Positions 26,385-34,963 are shown, counted from the stretch's first letter. The stretch is 47,922 nt of DNA from Streptomyces caelestis (GCF_001279005.1 NZ_LGCN01000223.1:1-47922), one strand, 5' to 3'. Notes: generated by a model from the letters alone, not told the origin. Made by a program: numbers and translations.

Positions 26385-26691
26385 GAGGGATCCTTGGCTT
26401 GACACTGTTGTTCGAGAGAAGGTCACGGGGATGTCCGAGAGGGACGACGAGGAGCGCGAGTTCGACCTCACGTGGGCGGACGGAGCCGAGCACAAGGAAC
26501 CGTCGGCCCGCGCCCGTATGCTCGCCGCGCGCTGGAAGGACAACCCGCCCGGACCGGTCCCGTTCCGGGCCGACCCGGAGTACAGGGGATCGTCCGGCCG
26601 CTCGTCGTGGGTCTCCACCGCGGTCGTGCTCGGGTGCGTGGCCGCGGTCATCGTGCTGCTGGGGTACGTCAACTCCCGAGGGTCGTTCTAG
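26385..26691 (+). repeat. Direct repeat, copy A (partner 28311-28615)
   Basis: This segment covers the small membrane-protein gene and about 46 bases upstream. It aligns end to end with 28311-28615, including the leader stretch GAGGGATCC ... GTTCGAGAGAAGGTCACGGGGATG. The downstream flanks do not match. Confidence 0.85.
26431..26691 (+). CDS. Small single-span membrane protein (copy A)
   Basis: An 86-aa protein with an acidic and basic N-terminus (MSERDDEEREFDLTWADGAE), a conserved middle ARMLAARWKDNPPGPVPFR, and one C-terminal membrane helix (STAVVLGCVAAVIVLLGYV, about 61-79). Function is unknown. GAGAAGG lies about 7 nt before the ATG; TTGACA (26399-26404) is the only promoter-like hexamer nearby and lacks a partner at the right distance. 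A diverged second copy is at 28358-28615, on the other side of htpX-pspAB. Being next to those genes suggests a membrane-stress role, which is inference. Confidence 0.8.
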   Translation: MSERDDEEREFDLTWADGAEHKEPSARARMLAARWKDNPPGPVPFRADPEYRGSSGRSSWVSTAVVLGCVAAVIVLLGYVNSRGSF

Positions 26692-26760
26692 GACCCCCTC
26701 CCGGCTTCGGCGGGTGCACACTGGACATCGGGACGAGTGCCCGACTGCGAGGTGATGCAG

Positions 26761-27678
26761 ATGCGCAGCCGCTTCCGGAGCGACCGGGGACTGACCGTGC
26801 GGATGGGGATCACGCTTTTCCTGCTCGGTCTGCTGTATGTGGGTTTCGTCGCCGCGCTGATCGCGCTGCTGAAGTCCTGGGTGCTGGTCGTGGTGATCGT
26901 GGCGCTGCTGTTCGGGGCGCAGTACTGGTTCTCCGACCGGATCGCGCTGTTCGCGATGCGCGGCCGGGTCGTGGAGCGGGACGACTGTCCGGAGCTGCAC
27001 GGAGTGGTCGACCGGCTGTCGGCGCTGGCCGACATGCCCAAGCCGGTGGTCGCCGTGTCGGCGATGGACATGCCGAACGCGTTCGCGACGGGCCGGAATC
27101 CCGACAACGCCGTGATCTGCGTGACCTCGGGACTGCTGCGACGGCTGGAGCCCGCCGAACTGGAGGGCGTGCTCGCGCACGAGCTGTCGCACGTGGCGCA
27201 CAAGGACGTCGCCGTGGTCACGATCGCGTCCTTCCTGGGCGTGATCGCGGGGCTGCTCGTGCGTTTCGCCTTCTACTCGCAGCTCTTCGGCGGCGGCCGG
27301 CGGGACCAGAACACCATGGCCGTCCTGGCGGTCGTCATGGGCGTCTCCGCGGCCGTGTACGCGATCAGCTTCCTGCTGATCCGGGCCCTGTCCCGGTACC
27401 GGGAGCTGGCGGCGGACCGGGCCGCCGCCCTGCTCACCGGGCGCCCTTCGGCGCTGGCGTCCGCGCTCACCAAGGTCACCGGCGACATCGCCCGGATCCC
27501 GACCAAGGACCTGCGCACGGCCCAGGCCTTCAACGCGTTCTACTTCACGCCCGCCTTCGGCGCCGAGCCCGGTCTCGGCCGGTTCTTCGCCACCCATCCC
27601 AGCCTGGAGCAGCGGCTCGACCAGCTGGGCCGCATCTCCGCGGAGCTGGGCGAGGCGGCGCTGCCCGGGAAGCCCTGA
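26761..27678 (+). CDS. htpX: M48-family membrane zinc metalloprotease (HtpX-like)
   Basis: A 305-aa membrane protease. There are two N-terminal helices (about 17-36 and 40-56), then the zinc site H140-E141-L-S-H144 (AHELSHVAHKD), two more helices (about 152-170 and 190-212), and a third zinc-ligand Glu in SRYRELAADRAAALLTGRP. HtpX degrades misfolded membrane proteins under envelope stress. I choose ATG 26761 because GAGGTG lies about 8 nt upstream; in-frame ATG 26755 is too close to it. The next gene, pspAB, starts 6 bases after the stop, so the two are co-transcribed. Confidence 0.92.
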   Translation: MRSRFRSDRGLTVRMGITLFLLGLLYVGFVAALIALLKSWVLVVVIVALLFGAQYWFSDRIALFAMRGRVVERDDCPELHGVVDRLSALADMPKPVVAVSAMDMPNAFATGRNPDNAVICVTSGLLRRLEPAELEGVLAHELSHVAHKDVAVVTIASFLGVIAGLLVRFAFYSQLFGGGRRDQNTMAVLAVVMGVSAAVYAISFLLIRALSRYRELAADRAAALLTGRPSALASALTKVTGDIARIPTKDLRTAQAFNAFYFTPAFGAEPGLGRFFATHPSLEQRLDQLGRISAELGEAALPGKP

Positions 27679-27684
27679 GCGGCC

Positions 27685-28263
27685 ATGGGTCTGCTGGACG
27701 TCCTGCTCGGCCGGTCCAGGGCCGTGGGGCCGGACCTCGACCGGCTCTTCGCGCTGCCGTCGGCGGCGGTGAGCCTGGAGGCCGCGGCCGGCTTCCGGCC
27801 GACCGGTCGGGGCGCGGTGTGCTTCGCGACGGTCGAGGGCGCGGCCTTCGAGCAGGCGCACCGCGAGGTCCGCGCCCTGCTGGACGCGGACGCCGGCCGG
27901 ACCCCGGTGGAGCTGAGCCGCGACTCCTACGGCTACTCCTGGCTCGTCTCCCACCGCTCCCCCGACGAGCTGCCGCTCCTGGTGAACGACGTGCACGCGG
28001 TGAACAGCGTCATGGAGGCCAACGGCTTCGGGCCGCAGCTGCTCTGCTCGCTGGCCGGTTTCCGCGACGACGACGGACGGCGGCTCGCGCTCGTCTACCT
28101 CTACAAACGCGGCACGTTCTACCCCTTCGCCCCGCTGCCCGGCGACCGGCAGCGGCGGGACAACGCGCTGGAGCTGCGGATACGTGCGGTGCTCGCCGGA
28201 GAGCTGCCCGTCGAGGGGGACCTGGGCCGCTGGTTCCCCGTGTGGGGCGCGCCGGGCCTGTAG
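27685..28263 (+). CDS. pspAB: PspA-associated protein PspAB
   Basis: A 192-aa soluble protein: MGLLDVLLGRSRAVGPDLDRLFALPSAAV, then GRGAVCFATVEGAAFEQAHREVRALLD, SRDSYGYSWLVSHRSPDELPLLVNDVHAVNSVME and ALVYLYKRGTFYPFAPL. I recognise this as the actinobacterial PspAB family, found with PspA, PspAA and HtpX and thought to act in the phage-shock envelope-stress response. No pspA gene is in the window. It starts 6 bases after htpX, which supports a common mRNA. Its biochemical activity is not known. Confidence 0.85.
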   Translation: MGLLDVLLGRSRAVGPDLDRLFALPSAAVSLEAAAGFRPTGRGAVCFATVEGAAFEQAHREVRALLDADAGRTPVELSRDSYGYSWLVSHRSPDELPLLVNDVHAVNSVMEANGFGPQLLCSLAGFRDDDGRRLALVYLYKRGTFYPFAPLPGDRQRRDNALELRIRAVLAGELPVEGDLGRWFPVWGAPGL

Positions 28264-28310
28264 GGCCGGCCCGCCGCTCCCGGGCCGCGTTCACCGACTC
28301 CGTACGCGAA

Positions 28311-28615
28311 GAGGGATCCCCCGGTCCGGCACCGCTGTTCGGGAGAAGGTCGCGGGGATGTCCGAAGGGGGCGGCCGCGAGCGGGAGTCCGGCCTCATGT
28401 GGGCGGACGGCGCCGGGCACGGGGAACCGTCGGCCCGCGCCCGCACGCTCGCCGCACGCCGGAGGGACAACCCGCCCGGACCGGTCCCCTTCCGCGGCGA
28501 ACCGGAGTACCGGGGACCGTCCGGCCGCTCGTCGTGGGTGTCGGCGGCCGTGGTGCTCGGCCGCGTCGTCGAGGTGACCGTGCCGCTCGGCCACGTCGGC
28601 CTCCGTCCGTACTGA
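28311..28615 (+). repeat. Direct repeat, copy B (partner 26385-26691)
   Basis: See copy A at 26385-26691. Similarity begins at GAGGGATCC (28311) and runs to near the stop codon, with few length changes, so both the gene and its leader were copied as a unit. Confidence 0.85.
28358..28615 (+). CDS. Diverged duplicate of the small membrane protein (copy B)
   Basis: An 85-aa open frame that aligns with copy A at 26431 along its full length, roughly two thirds identical by eye. WADGA, ARTLAAR, DNPPGPVPFR and SGRSSWVS are kept. The membrane helix is broken: CVAAVIVLLGYV in copy A is here RVVEVTVPLGHV, with Arg, Glu and Pro inside the span. This suggests a decaying copy or a switch to a soluble product. 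GAGAAGG lies before the ATG. The stop is 6 bases from the end of the convergent permease gene. Confidence 0.6.
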   Translation: MSEGGGRERESGLMWADGAGHGEPSARARTLAARRRDNPPGPVPFRGEPEYRGPSGRSSWVSAAVVLGRVVEVTVPLGHVGLRPY

Positions 28616-28621
28616 CCCCGG

Positions 28622-31177
28622 CTAGTCACCCTGGGCGACGGCGACCGTCGGCGGGGTCCGGGAGGCGCGGAGGGCGGGCGCCGTTCCCGCTGCCGCGGTC
28701 ACCAGGACGAGGGCGGTGAAGACCGCCGCGAGCTGCCCCACCGGGACGGTGAACGGGGCGCTCGTCTCGGCGACACGGACCACCAGCCAGGAGTACGGCA
28801 GGCCGAGGGCCAGACCGAGGACTCCGCCCAGTGCGCCGTGGAGCGCGCATTCCACCGTGACCATGCGGTGCACGGCCGCTCCGCTGAGCCCCAGGGCCCG
28901 CAACAGCCCGAACTCGCGCCCCCGTTCGACGACGGTGAGACTCGCCGTGGTCGCGACGCCGACGACCGCGACCAGGACGGTCAGGCCGAGGACCAGGACC
29001 ACCGTCGTGGCCGTCGTCCGCAGGTCGTCCGAGCCCGTGGCCTGTGCGGCCGGGTCCTCGGCGACGACGCGGCCGTCGCCGCGCTCCGGACCGGTCAGCG
29101 TGTCGGTGACGGCCCGCTGTGCGCGTATCCGCCCCTGGGCGCCGTCTTCCGCGGCGTTCGCGGTGACCGTGGTGGGCGCGGCGTCCGCTCCCATGCGGGT
29201 GAGGTCCGCGGCGGTGACGAAGAAGTTCCCGCCGTAGGGACCGGCCCCGGGCAGCGTCGCCGCCACGGTGAAGCGGACGGGGCGGCCCTCGAACTCCAGC
29301 GTCACGCGGTCGCCGGCCTCGACGCCGAGCCGGTGGGCGTGATCGGCGTCCACGACGACGTGGGCGGCTTCGAGGCGGTCGAGGGAGCCGGTGCGGGCGG
29401 TCAGGGCGGCGCCGGAGCGGACGGTGCCGAGGTCGAGGTCGGAGACGGTCGCACTGCGGGCGCCCTCGACGACCTCCGCCGTGCGGGACGCGGTCACGTC
29501 GGTCAGCTCGGGGCGGGAGGCCAGGTCGGCGGCGAGCGACCGGTCCAGCGTCCCGCCGTCCCTCTCGTACAGGTGGAAGTCCGCGGGCGCCTCCACGGCC
29601 TGCCGGTAGCGGTCGTAGGCGTTCAGGGAGGCGAGGCAGGTCAGGGTCGAGCCGACCAGGCAGACGCCGAGGGCCACGACGACCGAGACCGAGGCCGCCC
29701 GGCCCGGCGCACCCCCGACGCCCGCGACCGCGAGCCGGCCGGCCGCACCGGTGCGGCGCAGGGGCACGGCGACGACCGCCAGCACCGGCCGGACCAGCCG
29801 GGGGCCGAGGGCGATCAGGGCCAGGAAGGCCAGCCCGCCCGAGAGCACCACGACGGTCAGCGCCGCGAACCGGTCGTACTCCGGGTCGCCCGGCTGGGGC
29901 AGCCCGGCGTACTGCTGCCGGGCGAGGAGCGCGGCGCCCGCCGCGCACAGCAGGCCCAGCAGGGTCCGTCCGGCGCCGCTCGCCGCGCCCTCCCCGGACG
30001 CCGCGCTGCGCAGGGCCTGCAGCGGGGAGACCCGTGAGGCCGTGAGGGACGGGGCCAGGACCGCCAGGACCGCCAGCAGACCGGTGCCGAGGACGGTGAG
30101 AACGGCCTCCGCCGCGGGGACGTGGGCGGGGACGGACAGGTCGTGCCCGAACCGCCCGGCGACCGGGGGGACGAGCTGCCCGCAGCCCCAGGCCGCCAGC
30201 ACACCGGCCGCGCCGGCCGGCAGGCCGACCACCGCCCCCTCGACGACGAGCGCGGCGGCGAGCCGGCGCGGGGTCGCCCCGAGGGCGCGCAGCAGCGCCA
30301 GCTGGCGTACGCGCCGTGCGAAGACGATGCGGAAGGTGGAGGTCGCGACGAGGACGGCCGCGCCGACGGCGACGGCGAGGAAGACGGTGACCAGCTCCAG
30401 GGTGTCGCCCGCCTCCGCCACCGCCTCGCGGGCCTCCTGGTCCCGCACCTCGCCCCCGGACCGCACCAGCGCTCCGGGCACCGCCTGCCGGATCCGCTCC
30501 ATCAGCTCCGCGGGCTCGGAGGACGGGGTGTCGGTGCGGATGTCGACGCGGGAGTAGCCCCGTACGCCGAGCAGCTCCCCGAGCTCGGGGCCGGGGGCGT
30601 ATCCCGTGGGTTCCGCGTCGTTCGTGGCGGTGCCGCGGACGATGCCGCTGACCTCGACCGTCACCCGTCGGGTGCCGTCGCCGTCGGACCCGGGCCGCAG
30701 CAGGGTGAGCGACGATCCCGGAGCGAGGCCGTACTCCCGCGCGGCCCGCGTGTCGACGGCGAGCCGGCCCGGGCCGGAGGGGTACGCGCCGTCGAGCAGC
30801 CGGACCCGCGCCAGGGCGCCGGTGCCGGGGTCGGCGGACAGGGCGAGGTAGCGTTCGACGGCGCTGCCGTCCAGCGGGCTGCCGCCGTCGATCCGGCCGA
30901 CGGCCTCGGTGACTCCGGGCGTCTTCCGGATCTCGCTCAGGCGGGCCTCGCCGATGTCCTCCCCGTCGCCGGGCGTGACCACCAGCGAGACCGCTTCGGG
31001 GGTGCCGCGGAACGTCTCGACGACGGTCGCGGTGATGATCCGCTGGGCCGTGACGGCCCCGAAGACGGCGAAGGCCGCGATCAGCAGCGACAGTCCGGTC
31101 GCCGCGAACCGGCCGGGCCGTCTCAGGAGTTCCGCCACCTGGGAGCCCAGTACGGTCGCGCGCCACGGGTTCCTCAT
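28622..31177 (-). CDS. FtsX/MacB-type ABC transporter permease
   Basis: An 851-aa membrane protein with an N-terminal helix (about 18-42), a large extracytoplasmic region, and two FtsX-like three-helix blocks. The first block is near LVTVFLAVAVGAAVLVATSTFRIVFARRVRQLALLRALGATPRRL. The second, at the C-terminus, is TVVERGREFGLLRALGLSGAAVHRMV, then ALGGVLGLALGLPYSWLVV. The paired LLRALG motifs are the coupling segments to the ATPase. GGGAGG precedes the ATG, which overlaps the ATPase stop by 4 bases (ATGA), so they are translationally coupled. Likely an exporter of a peptide, lipid or antibiotic; the cargo is unknown. Confidence 0.92.
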   Translation of the reverse strand: MRNPWRATVLGSQVAELLRRPGRFAATGLSLLIAAFAVFGAVTAQRIITATVVETFRGTPEAVSLVVTPGDGEDIGEARLSEIRKTPGVTEAVGRIDGGSPLDGSAVERYLALSADPGTGALARVRLLDGAYPSGPGRLAVDTRAAREYGLAPGSSLTLLRPGSDGDGTRRVTVEVSGIVRGTATNDAEPTGYAPGPELGELLGVRGYSRVDIRTDTPSSEPAELMERIRQAVPGALVRSGGEVRDQEAREAVAEAGDTLELVTVFLAVAVGAAVLVATSTFRIVFARRVRQLALLRALGATPRRLAAALVVEGAVVGLPAGAAGVLAAWGCGQLVPPVAGRFGHDLSVPAHVPAAEAVLTVLGTGLLAVLAVLAPSLTASRVSPLQALRSAASGEGAASGAGRTLLGLLCAAGAALLARQQYAGLPQPGDPEYDRFAALTVVVLSGGLAFLALIALGPRLVRPVLAVVAVPLRRTGAAGRLAVAGVGGAPGRAASVSVVVALGVCLVGSTLTCLASLNAYDRYRQAVEAPADFHLYERDGGTLDRSLAADLASRPELTDVTASRTAEVVEGARSATVSDLDLGTVRSGAALTARTGSLDRLEAAHVVVDADHAHRLGVEAGDRVTLEFEGRPVRFTVAATLPGAGPYGGNFFVTAADLTRMGADAAPTTVTANAAEDGAQGRIRAQRAVTDTLTGPERGDGRVVAEDPAAQATGSDDLRTTATTVVLVLGLTVLVAVVGVATTASLTVVERGREFGLLRALGLSGAAVHRMVTVECALHGALGGVLGLALGLPYSWLVVRVAETSAPFTVPVGQLAAVFTALVLVTAAAGTAPALRASRTPPTVAVAQGD

Positions 31178-31941
31178 CGCCGCCTCCCCCGGGCGTCGCC
31201 GGCGAGTGCGGCGGTCCGCCCGGAGGGTGTGATGTGCTCGTCCTCGACGACGCGGCCGTCCGCGAGGGTCAGTACCCGGTCCGCGTACCGCGCGGCCGCG
31301 GGGTCGTGGGTGACCATCACGACCGTCTGCCCGAGCTCGTCGACGGACCGGCGCAGCATGGTGAGGACTTCGGCGCCGGCCCGGGAGTCGAGGTTGCCGG
31401 TGGGTTCGTCGGCGAAGACCACGGCCGGCCGGGCCACCAGGGCCCGGGCCACGGCGACCCGCTGCTGCTGGCCCCCGGACAGCTCGGCGGGGCGGTGCGA
31501 GAGCCGGTGGGCGATGCCGAGGACGTCGCAGAGGTGGTCCACCAGGTCGCGGTCCGGGCGTCCGCCGGACATGGTGACGGGCAGCACGATGTTCTCGTAG
31601 GCGGTCAGCTGCGGCAGCAGGTTGAACGACTGGAAGACGAAGCCGATCCGCTTCCGGCGCACCCGGGTCAGCTGCCGGTCGGACAGTCCGGTGATCTCCG
31701 TTCCGTCCAGGACGATGCTGCCGGAGGTGACGGTGTCGAGTCCGGCGACGCAGTGCATCAGGGTCGACTTGCCCGATCCGGAGGGGCCGACGACGGCGGT
31801 GAACCGGGCGCGCCGGATACCGACGGACACCTCGTCGAGGGCCCGCACCTCGGCGGCGCCCTGACGGTAGGTCTTCACCAGGGCGGTGGCGGTGACGACG
31901 TCGTCCGGTGCGTGGCCGCGGGCGGCGGTGTGGACAGTCAT
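31174..31941 (-). CDS. ABC transporter ATPase (MacB/LolD family)
   Basis: A 255-aa ATPase. Walker A GPSGSGKST is at 52-60, then IGFVFQSFNLLPQLTAYENI with the Q-loop, the signature LSGGQQQRVAVARAL, Walker B VVFADEPTGNLDS and the H-loop VMVTHD. The LTAYENI...LP(V) and GNLDS features place it in the MacB/LolD/FtsE group that works with FtsX-type permeases. It overlaps the permease start by 4 bases and starts 23 bases after the small exported gene, so the three form an operon. Confidence 0.95.
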   Translation of the reverse strand: MTVHTAARGHAPDDVVTATALVKTYRQGAAEVRALDEVSVGIRRARFTAVVGPSGSGKSTLMHCVAGLDTVTSGSIVLDGTEITGLSDRQLTRVRRKRIGFVFQSFNLLPQLTAYENIVLPVTMSGGRPDRDLVDHLCDVLGIAHRLSHRPAELSGGQQQRVAVARALVARPAVVFADEPTGNLDSRAGAEVLTMLRRSVDELGQTVVMVTHDPAAARYADRVLTLADGRVVEDEHITPSGRTAALAGDARGRRR

Positions 31942-31964
31942 GGTGACGGTTCCCGCTGTCCGGG

Positions 31965-32396
31965 TCAGGAACCGAGCGGCGGCATGGACAGGGTGACACC
32001 GGAGTCCGAGCAGTGTCCCCGCGCCTCCTCCTCGAGGCCCTTCACGTCCTTCGCGGACGGCGCTTCGGGGGACTTCCTGGCGGTCTCGAGCGCCCACCCC
32101 TCGTACCGGGAGATCTTGGCCCCGAGGTAGCCGTCCTGCATCTGCGCGCGGCGCTCGTCGCCGGTTTCCCGCCACCACTTCTCCGCGTCCGGCACGGGGC
32201 CGGTGGAGATCTCCGCGGCCTCGGTGACGATCCGCTGCGCCAGCCGGCAGTCCTCGGCGGACGCCTGGCTGAGTTCGTCACGGTCCAGCCACCAGTACCC
32301 CGCCCCGGCGGCCAGGGCCGCGGCGAACGCGGCCGTGGCCGCGCCGATGAGGAGACGGTTCCGCTTGCGGTTCCGCGTGGTGGGCGTGGTGTTCAT
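31965..32396 (-). CDS. Small exported or membrane-anchored protein of the ABC operon
   Basis: A 143-aa protein with a basic N-terminus, one hydrophobic segment (LLIGAATAAFAAALAAGAGYWWL, about 15-37) and an extracytoplasmic domain rich in charged residues. That domain has only two Cys (EDCRLAQRIV and RGHCSDSGV), which could form a disulfide. It does not resemble MacA-type adaptors in length. GGAGG lies about 5 nt before the ATG. As first gene of the ABC operon it may be an accessory or sensory subunit. I do not recognise the family. Confidence 0.75.
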   Translation of the reverse strand: MNTTPTTRNRKRNRLLIGAATAAFAAALAAGAGYWWLDRDELSQASAEDCRLAQRIVTEAAEISTGPVPDAEKWWRETGDERRAQMQDGYLGAKISRYEGWALETARKSPEAPSAKDVKGLEEEARGHCSDSGVTLSMPPLGS

Positions 32397-32535
32397 CGGG
32401 TCCTCCGGTGTCTTCTCGGCCGCGTTCGGCGACAGTGAGAAGTCTGGAGTCCGGCGGCCCGCCGGTCATCGGCCACGGATCCGAGATCGGACGCGGTGGA
32501 TCCGGCACACCGGACGGGGCGGCTCCTGCGCCCTT

Positions 32536-32566
32536 GGGGGCAGAACCCGGGGACGCTTCTGCCCCC
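32536..32566 (-). terminator. Terminator directly after the NarL-type regulator gene
   Basis: GGGGGCAGAA (32536-32545) and TTCTGCCCCC (32557-32566) pair exactly around 11 bases. On the minus strand it begins at the first base after the response-regulator stop. It separates the two-component system from the ABC operon, which therefore needs its own promoter between 32397 and 32535. Confidence 0.8.
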
Positions 32567-33241
32567 TCAGGGGGAGGGACGGACCAGTCCGGACTCATAG
32601 GCGAACGCGACGGCCTGGGCGCGGTCCCGCAGGTGCAGTTTGGCCATGAGGTTGCCCAGGTGCGTCTTCACCGTGGCCTCCGCGACGTACAGCTCCGCCG
32701 CGATCTCGGCGTTGGACAGTCCCCGGGCGACCAGGGCGAGCACGTCCCGCTCGCGCGCGGTGAGGACGTCCAGCCGTTCGGCCTGTCCGTTCGCCGGTGC
32801 CAGCCGGTCCGAGACCCGGTCGAGGAGCAGCCGGGTGATGCGCGGCGCCACCACCGACTCCCCCGCGGCCAGGACCCGGATGGCGTTCACGACCTCCGCG
32901 GCGGGGGCGTTCTTCAGCAGGAAGCCGCCGGCTCCGGCGCGCAGCGCCGCGAACGCGTCCTCGTCGTCGTCGAAGGTGGTCAGCACCAGCACGCCGGGCG
33001 GATCGTCCCGCCGCATCAGCTGCTCCGTGGCCTGGATGCCGTCCATGACGGGCATCCGGACGTCCATGATGACGACGTCCGCCTCGACCTTCCGCAGCAG
33101 GTCGAGGGCGTCCGCCCCGTTCTCCGCCTCGCCGACGACCTCGATGTCGTCCTGACCGGCCAGCACCATGGAGAAACCGGCCCGGATCAGCGGCTGGTCG
33201 TCCACCACGACCACCCGGATCCGTCTGTCCGCCCGCGTCAT
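32567..33241 (-). CDS. NarL/LuxR-family response regulator
   Basis: A 224-aa regulator. The receiver domain (about 8-125) has the acidic pair in VVVVDDQPLIRAGF and phosphoacceptor D60 in DVVIMDVRMPVMDG. A Ser/Thr (VLTTFDDDED) and Lys (GFLLKNAP) complete the active site. The LuxR HTH is LTARERDVLALVARGLSNAEIAAELYVAEATVKTHLGNLMAKL. Its start codon overlaps the kinase stop by one base (TGATG), so translation is coupled. The ABC operon just downstream is the natural first target to test. Confidence 0.95.
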   Translation of the reverse strand: MTRADRRIRVVVVDDQPLIRAGFSMVLAGQDDIEVVGEAENGADALDLLRKVEADVVIMDVRMPVMDGIQATEQLMRRDDPPGVLVLTTFDDDEDAFAALRAGAGGFLLKNAPAAEVVNAIRVLAAGESVVAPRITRLLLDRVSDRLAPANGQAERLDVLTARERDVLALVARGLSNAEIAAELYVAEATVKTHLGNLMAKLHLRDRAQAVAFAYESGLVRPSP

Positions 33242-34473
33242 CACTTCGTCCTTGTCGGAATCGAGGCACGTACGTGCCATCCGCTGCCGAGCCGGGGGCC
33301 GGCCTCGAAGGCGCCGCCGGCGAGCTCCACCCGCTCCCGCATCCCCACGAGTCCGTTCCCTCCGGAGCGGCCGCCGGCGCCGCGGCCGACGAGGGCGCCC
33401 GCTCCGTCGTCGACCACGTCGATCAGCAGTGTGCCCTGCTCCTCGTGGAGCCGGATGTCGACCCCCGCCCCGGCCCCGGCGTGACGGAGCACGTTCGTGA
33501 GACATTCCTGGACGATGCGGAAGGCCGTCATCTCCTCCGCCGGCGACAGCCGTCCCTCGCCGACCTCGACCGACACGTCCACGGTGAGCCCGGCGGCCCG
33601 TGCGCGTTCGGCGACGACCTGGATCTCGTCGAGGGTGACCAGGCGCCGTGGCGGGCCGCCGTCGGCGGAGTCCCGGTTCCCCTCGCGCAGCACCCGGACG
33701 ATGCGGTGCATGTCGTCGATCGCGTCCCGGCCCGTGGCGGCGATCGTCTTCAGCGCGGACTCCGCCATGTCCGGCGACTTCCGCAGCACGGCCCCGGCGC
33801 CGTCGGCCTGGAGGATCATCACGGCCAGGCTGTGGGCCACCACGTCGTGCAGTTCACGGGCGATCTCGGCCCGCTCCCGGGCCGCGGCCAGCCGGACGCG
33901 CTGTTCCTGTTCCCGCTCGGCGTGCCGGGCGCGGGCCGCCTGGCTCTCGGCGTAGAGGCGCCGCGTGTGCAGGGCGAAGGCCGTCAGCCAGACCGTCAGC
34001 GTCAGTCCCCAGAAGATCAGGAGGGATTCGGGCTCGGCGAACGGCTCGATGCCGAGGGCCGGTACCCCCACCGTCCCGGTCGCCGTGGCCAGCAGCACCA
34101 CGGCGCCCGCGAGGTACGGCATCCAGGTGGTCCGGGAATGGTGGACGACCGACATCATGGCGAACAGCACGGCCACGTCGTACGAGGCGGGCGCCGACGC
34201 CAGCGGGAGGTCGGGCAGGTCGTACAGGACGAACTGGGCGACGCCCAGCGCCAGGACGACCGCCATCACCGTGGCGGGGAACCGTCTGCGGGCCAGCAGG
34301 CTCAGTGCCATCAGCCCGCCCAGGAGCAGGTCGTAGTCGCCGCCGTAGTACTGCGCCGCCGCCAGGACCACCAGCGCGACACCGATGTCGCACGCCCGGG
34401 CGACGGCGCGTCCGTACCGGCCGGACGGCGTCATCCAGGACGACGGGACCGGGACCGTCCTCTCCTCAGCCAA
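33241..34473 (-). CDS. Sensor histidine kinase (HisKA_3 type)
   Basis: About 410 aa. The N-terminal half has four to five membrane helices with short loops, so there is no large outside sensor domain. The dimerisation/phosphorylation segment is ERAEIARELHDVVAHSLAVMILQADGA, with the phosphorylated His in ELHD. The HATPase_c domain ends with GNGLVGMRERVELAGG. The start is uncertain. I use TTG 34473 because a GGAGGAGAGAGG tract lies about 8 nt upstream; the in-frame ATG at 34434 has no such site. It pairs with the response regulator downstream. The membrane-embedded input resembles kinases that sense envelope stress or antibiotics next to ABC exporters. Confidence 0.9.
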   Translation of the reverse strand: MAEERTVPVPSSWMTPSGRYGRAVARACDIGVALVVLAAAQYYGGDYDLLLGGLMALSLLARRRFPATVMAVVLALGVAQFVLYDLPDLPLASAPASYDVAVLFAMMSVVHHSRTTWMPYLAGAVVLLATATGTVGVPALGIEPFAEPESLLIFWGLTLTVWLTAFALHTRRLYAESQAARARHAEREQEQRVRLAAARERAEIARELHDVVAHSLAVMILQADGAGAVLRKSPDMAESALKTIAATGRDAIDDMHRIVRVLREGNRDSADGGPPRRLVTLDEIQVVAERARAAGLTVDVSVEVGEGRLSPAEEMTAFRIVQECLTNVLRHAGAGAGVDIRLHEEQGTLLIDVVDDGAGALVGRGAGGRSGGNGLVGMRERVELAGGAFEAGPRLGSGWHVRASIPTRTK

Positions 34474-34604
34474 CCGTCGTACCTCTCTCCTCCGGCAGGG
34501 GCGCGACCGCGCGGCCTGCCGGCGCAAGTGCCGCCGGGCCGCGGGGACTTCGGGGTGAGGGCATTCCCTCGCCCGCCCATACTGCCTCAGCGCGGCACAC
34601 CGGC

Positions 34605-34635
34605 GCCGGGCGGCTCCTCTCGCGGGGCGCCCGGC
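34605..34635 (-). terminator. Hairpin after the 104-aa gene
   Basis: GCCGGGCG (34605-34612) pairs with CGCCCGGC (34628-34635). On the minus strand it follows the stop of the gene at 34649 and precedes the kinase promoter region. Confidence 0.5.
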
Positions 34636-34648
34636 ACCGGTCCGGGAT

Positions 34649-34963
34649 TCAGCGGTGGTAGCGCATGAACGCGCGCACCATGTGGCACGTGGTGTCCGAC
34701 GGCGGGTGGACGCCGATCAGCCGTGCCGTGGTGCGGATCCTCTCGTCGCGGGCCTGGGCGGGCAGGTGGACGCCGGAGTCGAGCAGGGCGATGGCGAGTC
34801 GCATCGCCTTGAGCCGGCGGTTGTGCGTGACGTACCACTCGCGCGGGCGGCCCGCCGGGAGTGGGCGCTTCTCCACCGGGGCGCAGGGCAGCTCCAGCGG
34901 CACGGGACGCTTCGCGGTGGACTGGGTGGGCAGGGGCTTCGGCTTGAGTGCGGCAGCGGGCAC
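34649..34963 (-). CDS. Conserved-looking hypothetical protein, basic
   Basis: A 104-aa protein with a Pro/Lys-rich N-terminal third and a helical C-terminal part: RPREWYVTHNRRLKAMRLAIALLDSGVHLPAQARDERIRTTARLIGVHPPSDTTCHMVRAFM. The last segment has the look of a small DNA- or RNA-binding fold, but I cannot name the family. Start choice: AGGAGG directly abuts an ATG at 34967-34969, which leaves no spacing, while GTG 34961-34963 sits 6 nt after it. I therefore prefer the GTG. It diverges from the ArsC-like gene and is transcribed alone. Confidence 0.7.
   Translation of the reverse strand: MPAAALKPKPLPTQSTAKRPVPLELPCAPVEKRPLPAGRPREWYVTHNRRLKAMRLAIALLDSGVHLPAQARDERIRTTARLIGVHPPSDTTCHMVRAFMRYHR

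Noticed and set aside
28626..31166. 846-codon second frame on the minus strand in the permease gene
   Set aside because: Arg/Gly/Pro-rich translation, no membrane helices; the other frame gives a clean FtsX-type permease with coupling motifs.
31178..31999. Fusion of the permease frame into the ATPase gene
   Set aside because: This is the wrong frame over a clear ATPase gene; GGGAGG and ATG at 31177 mark the real start.
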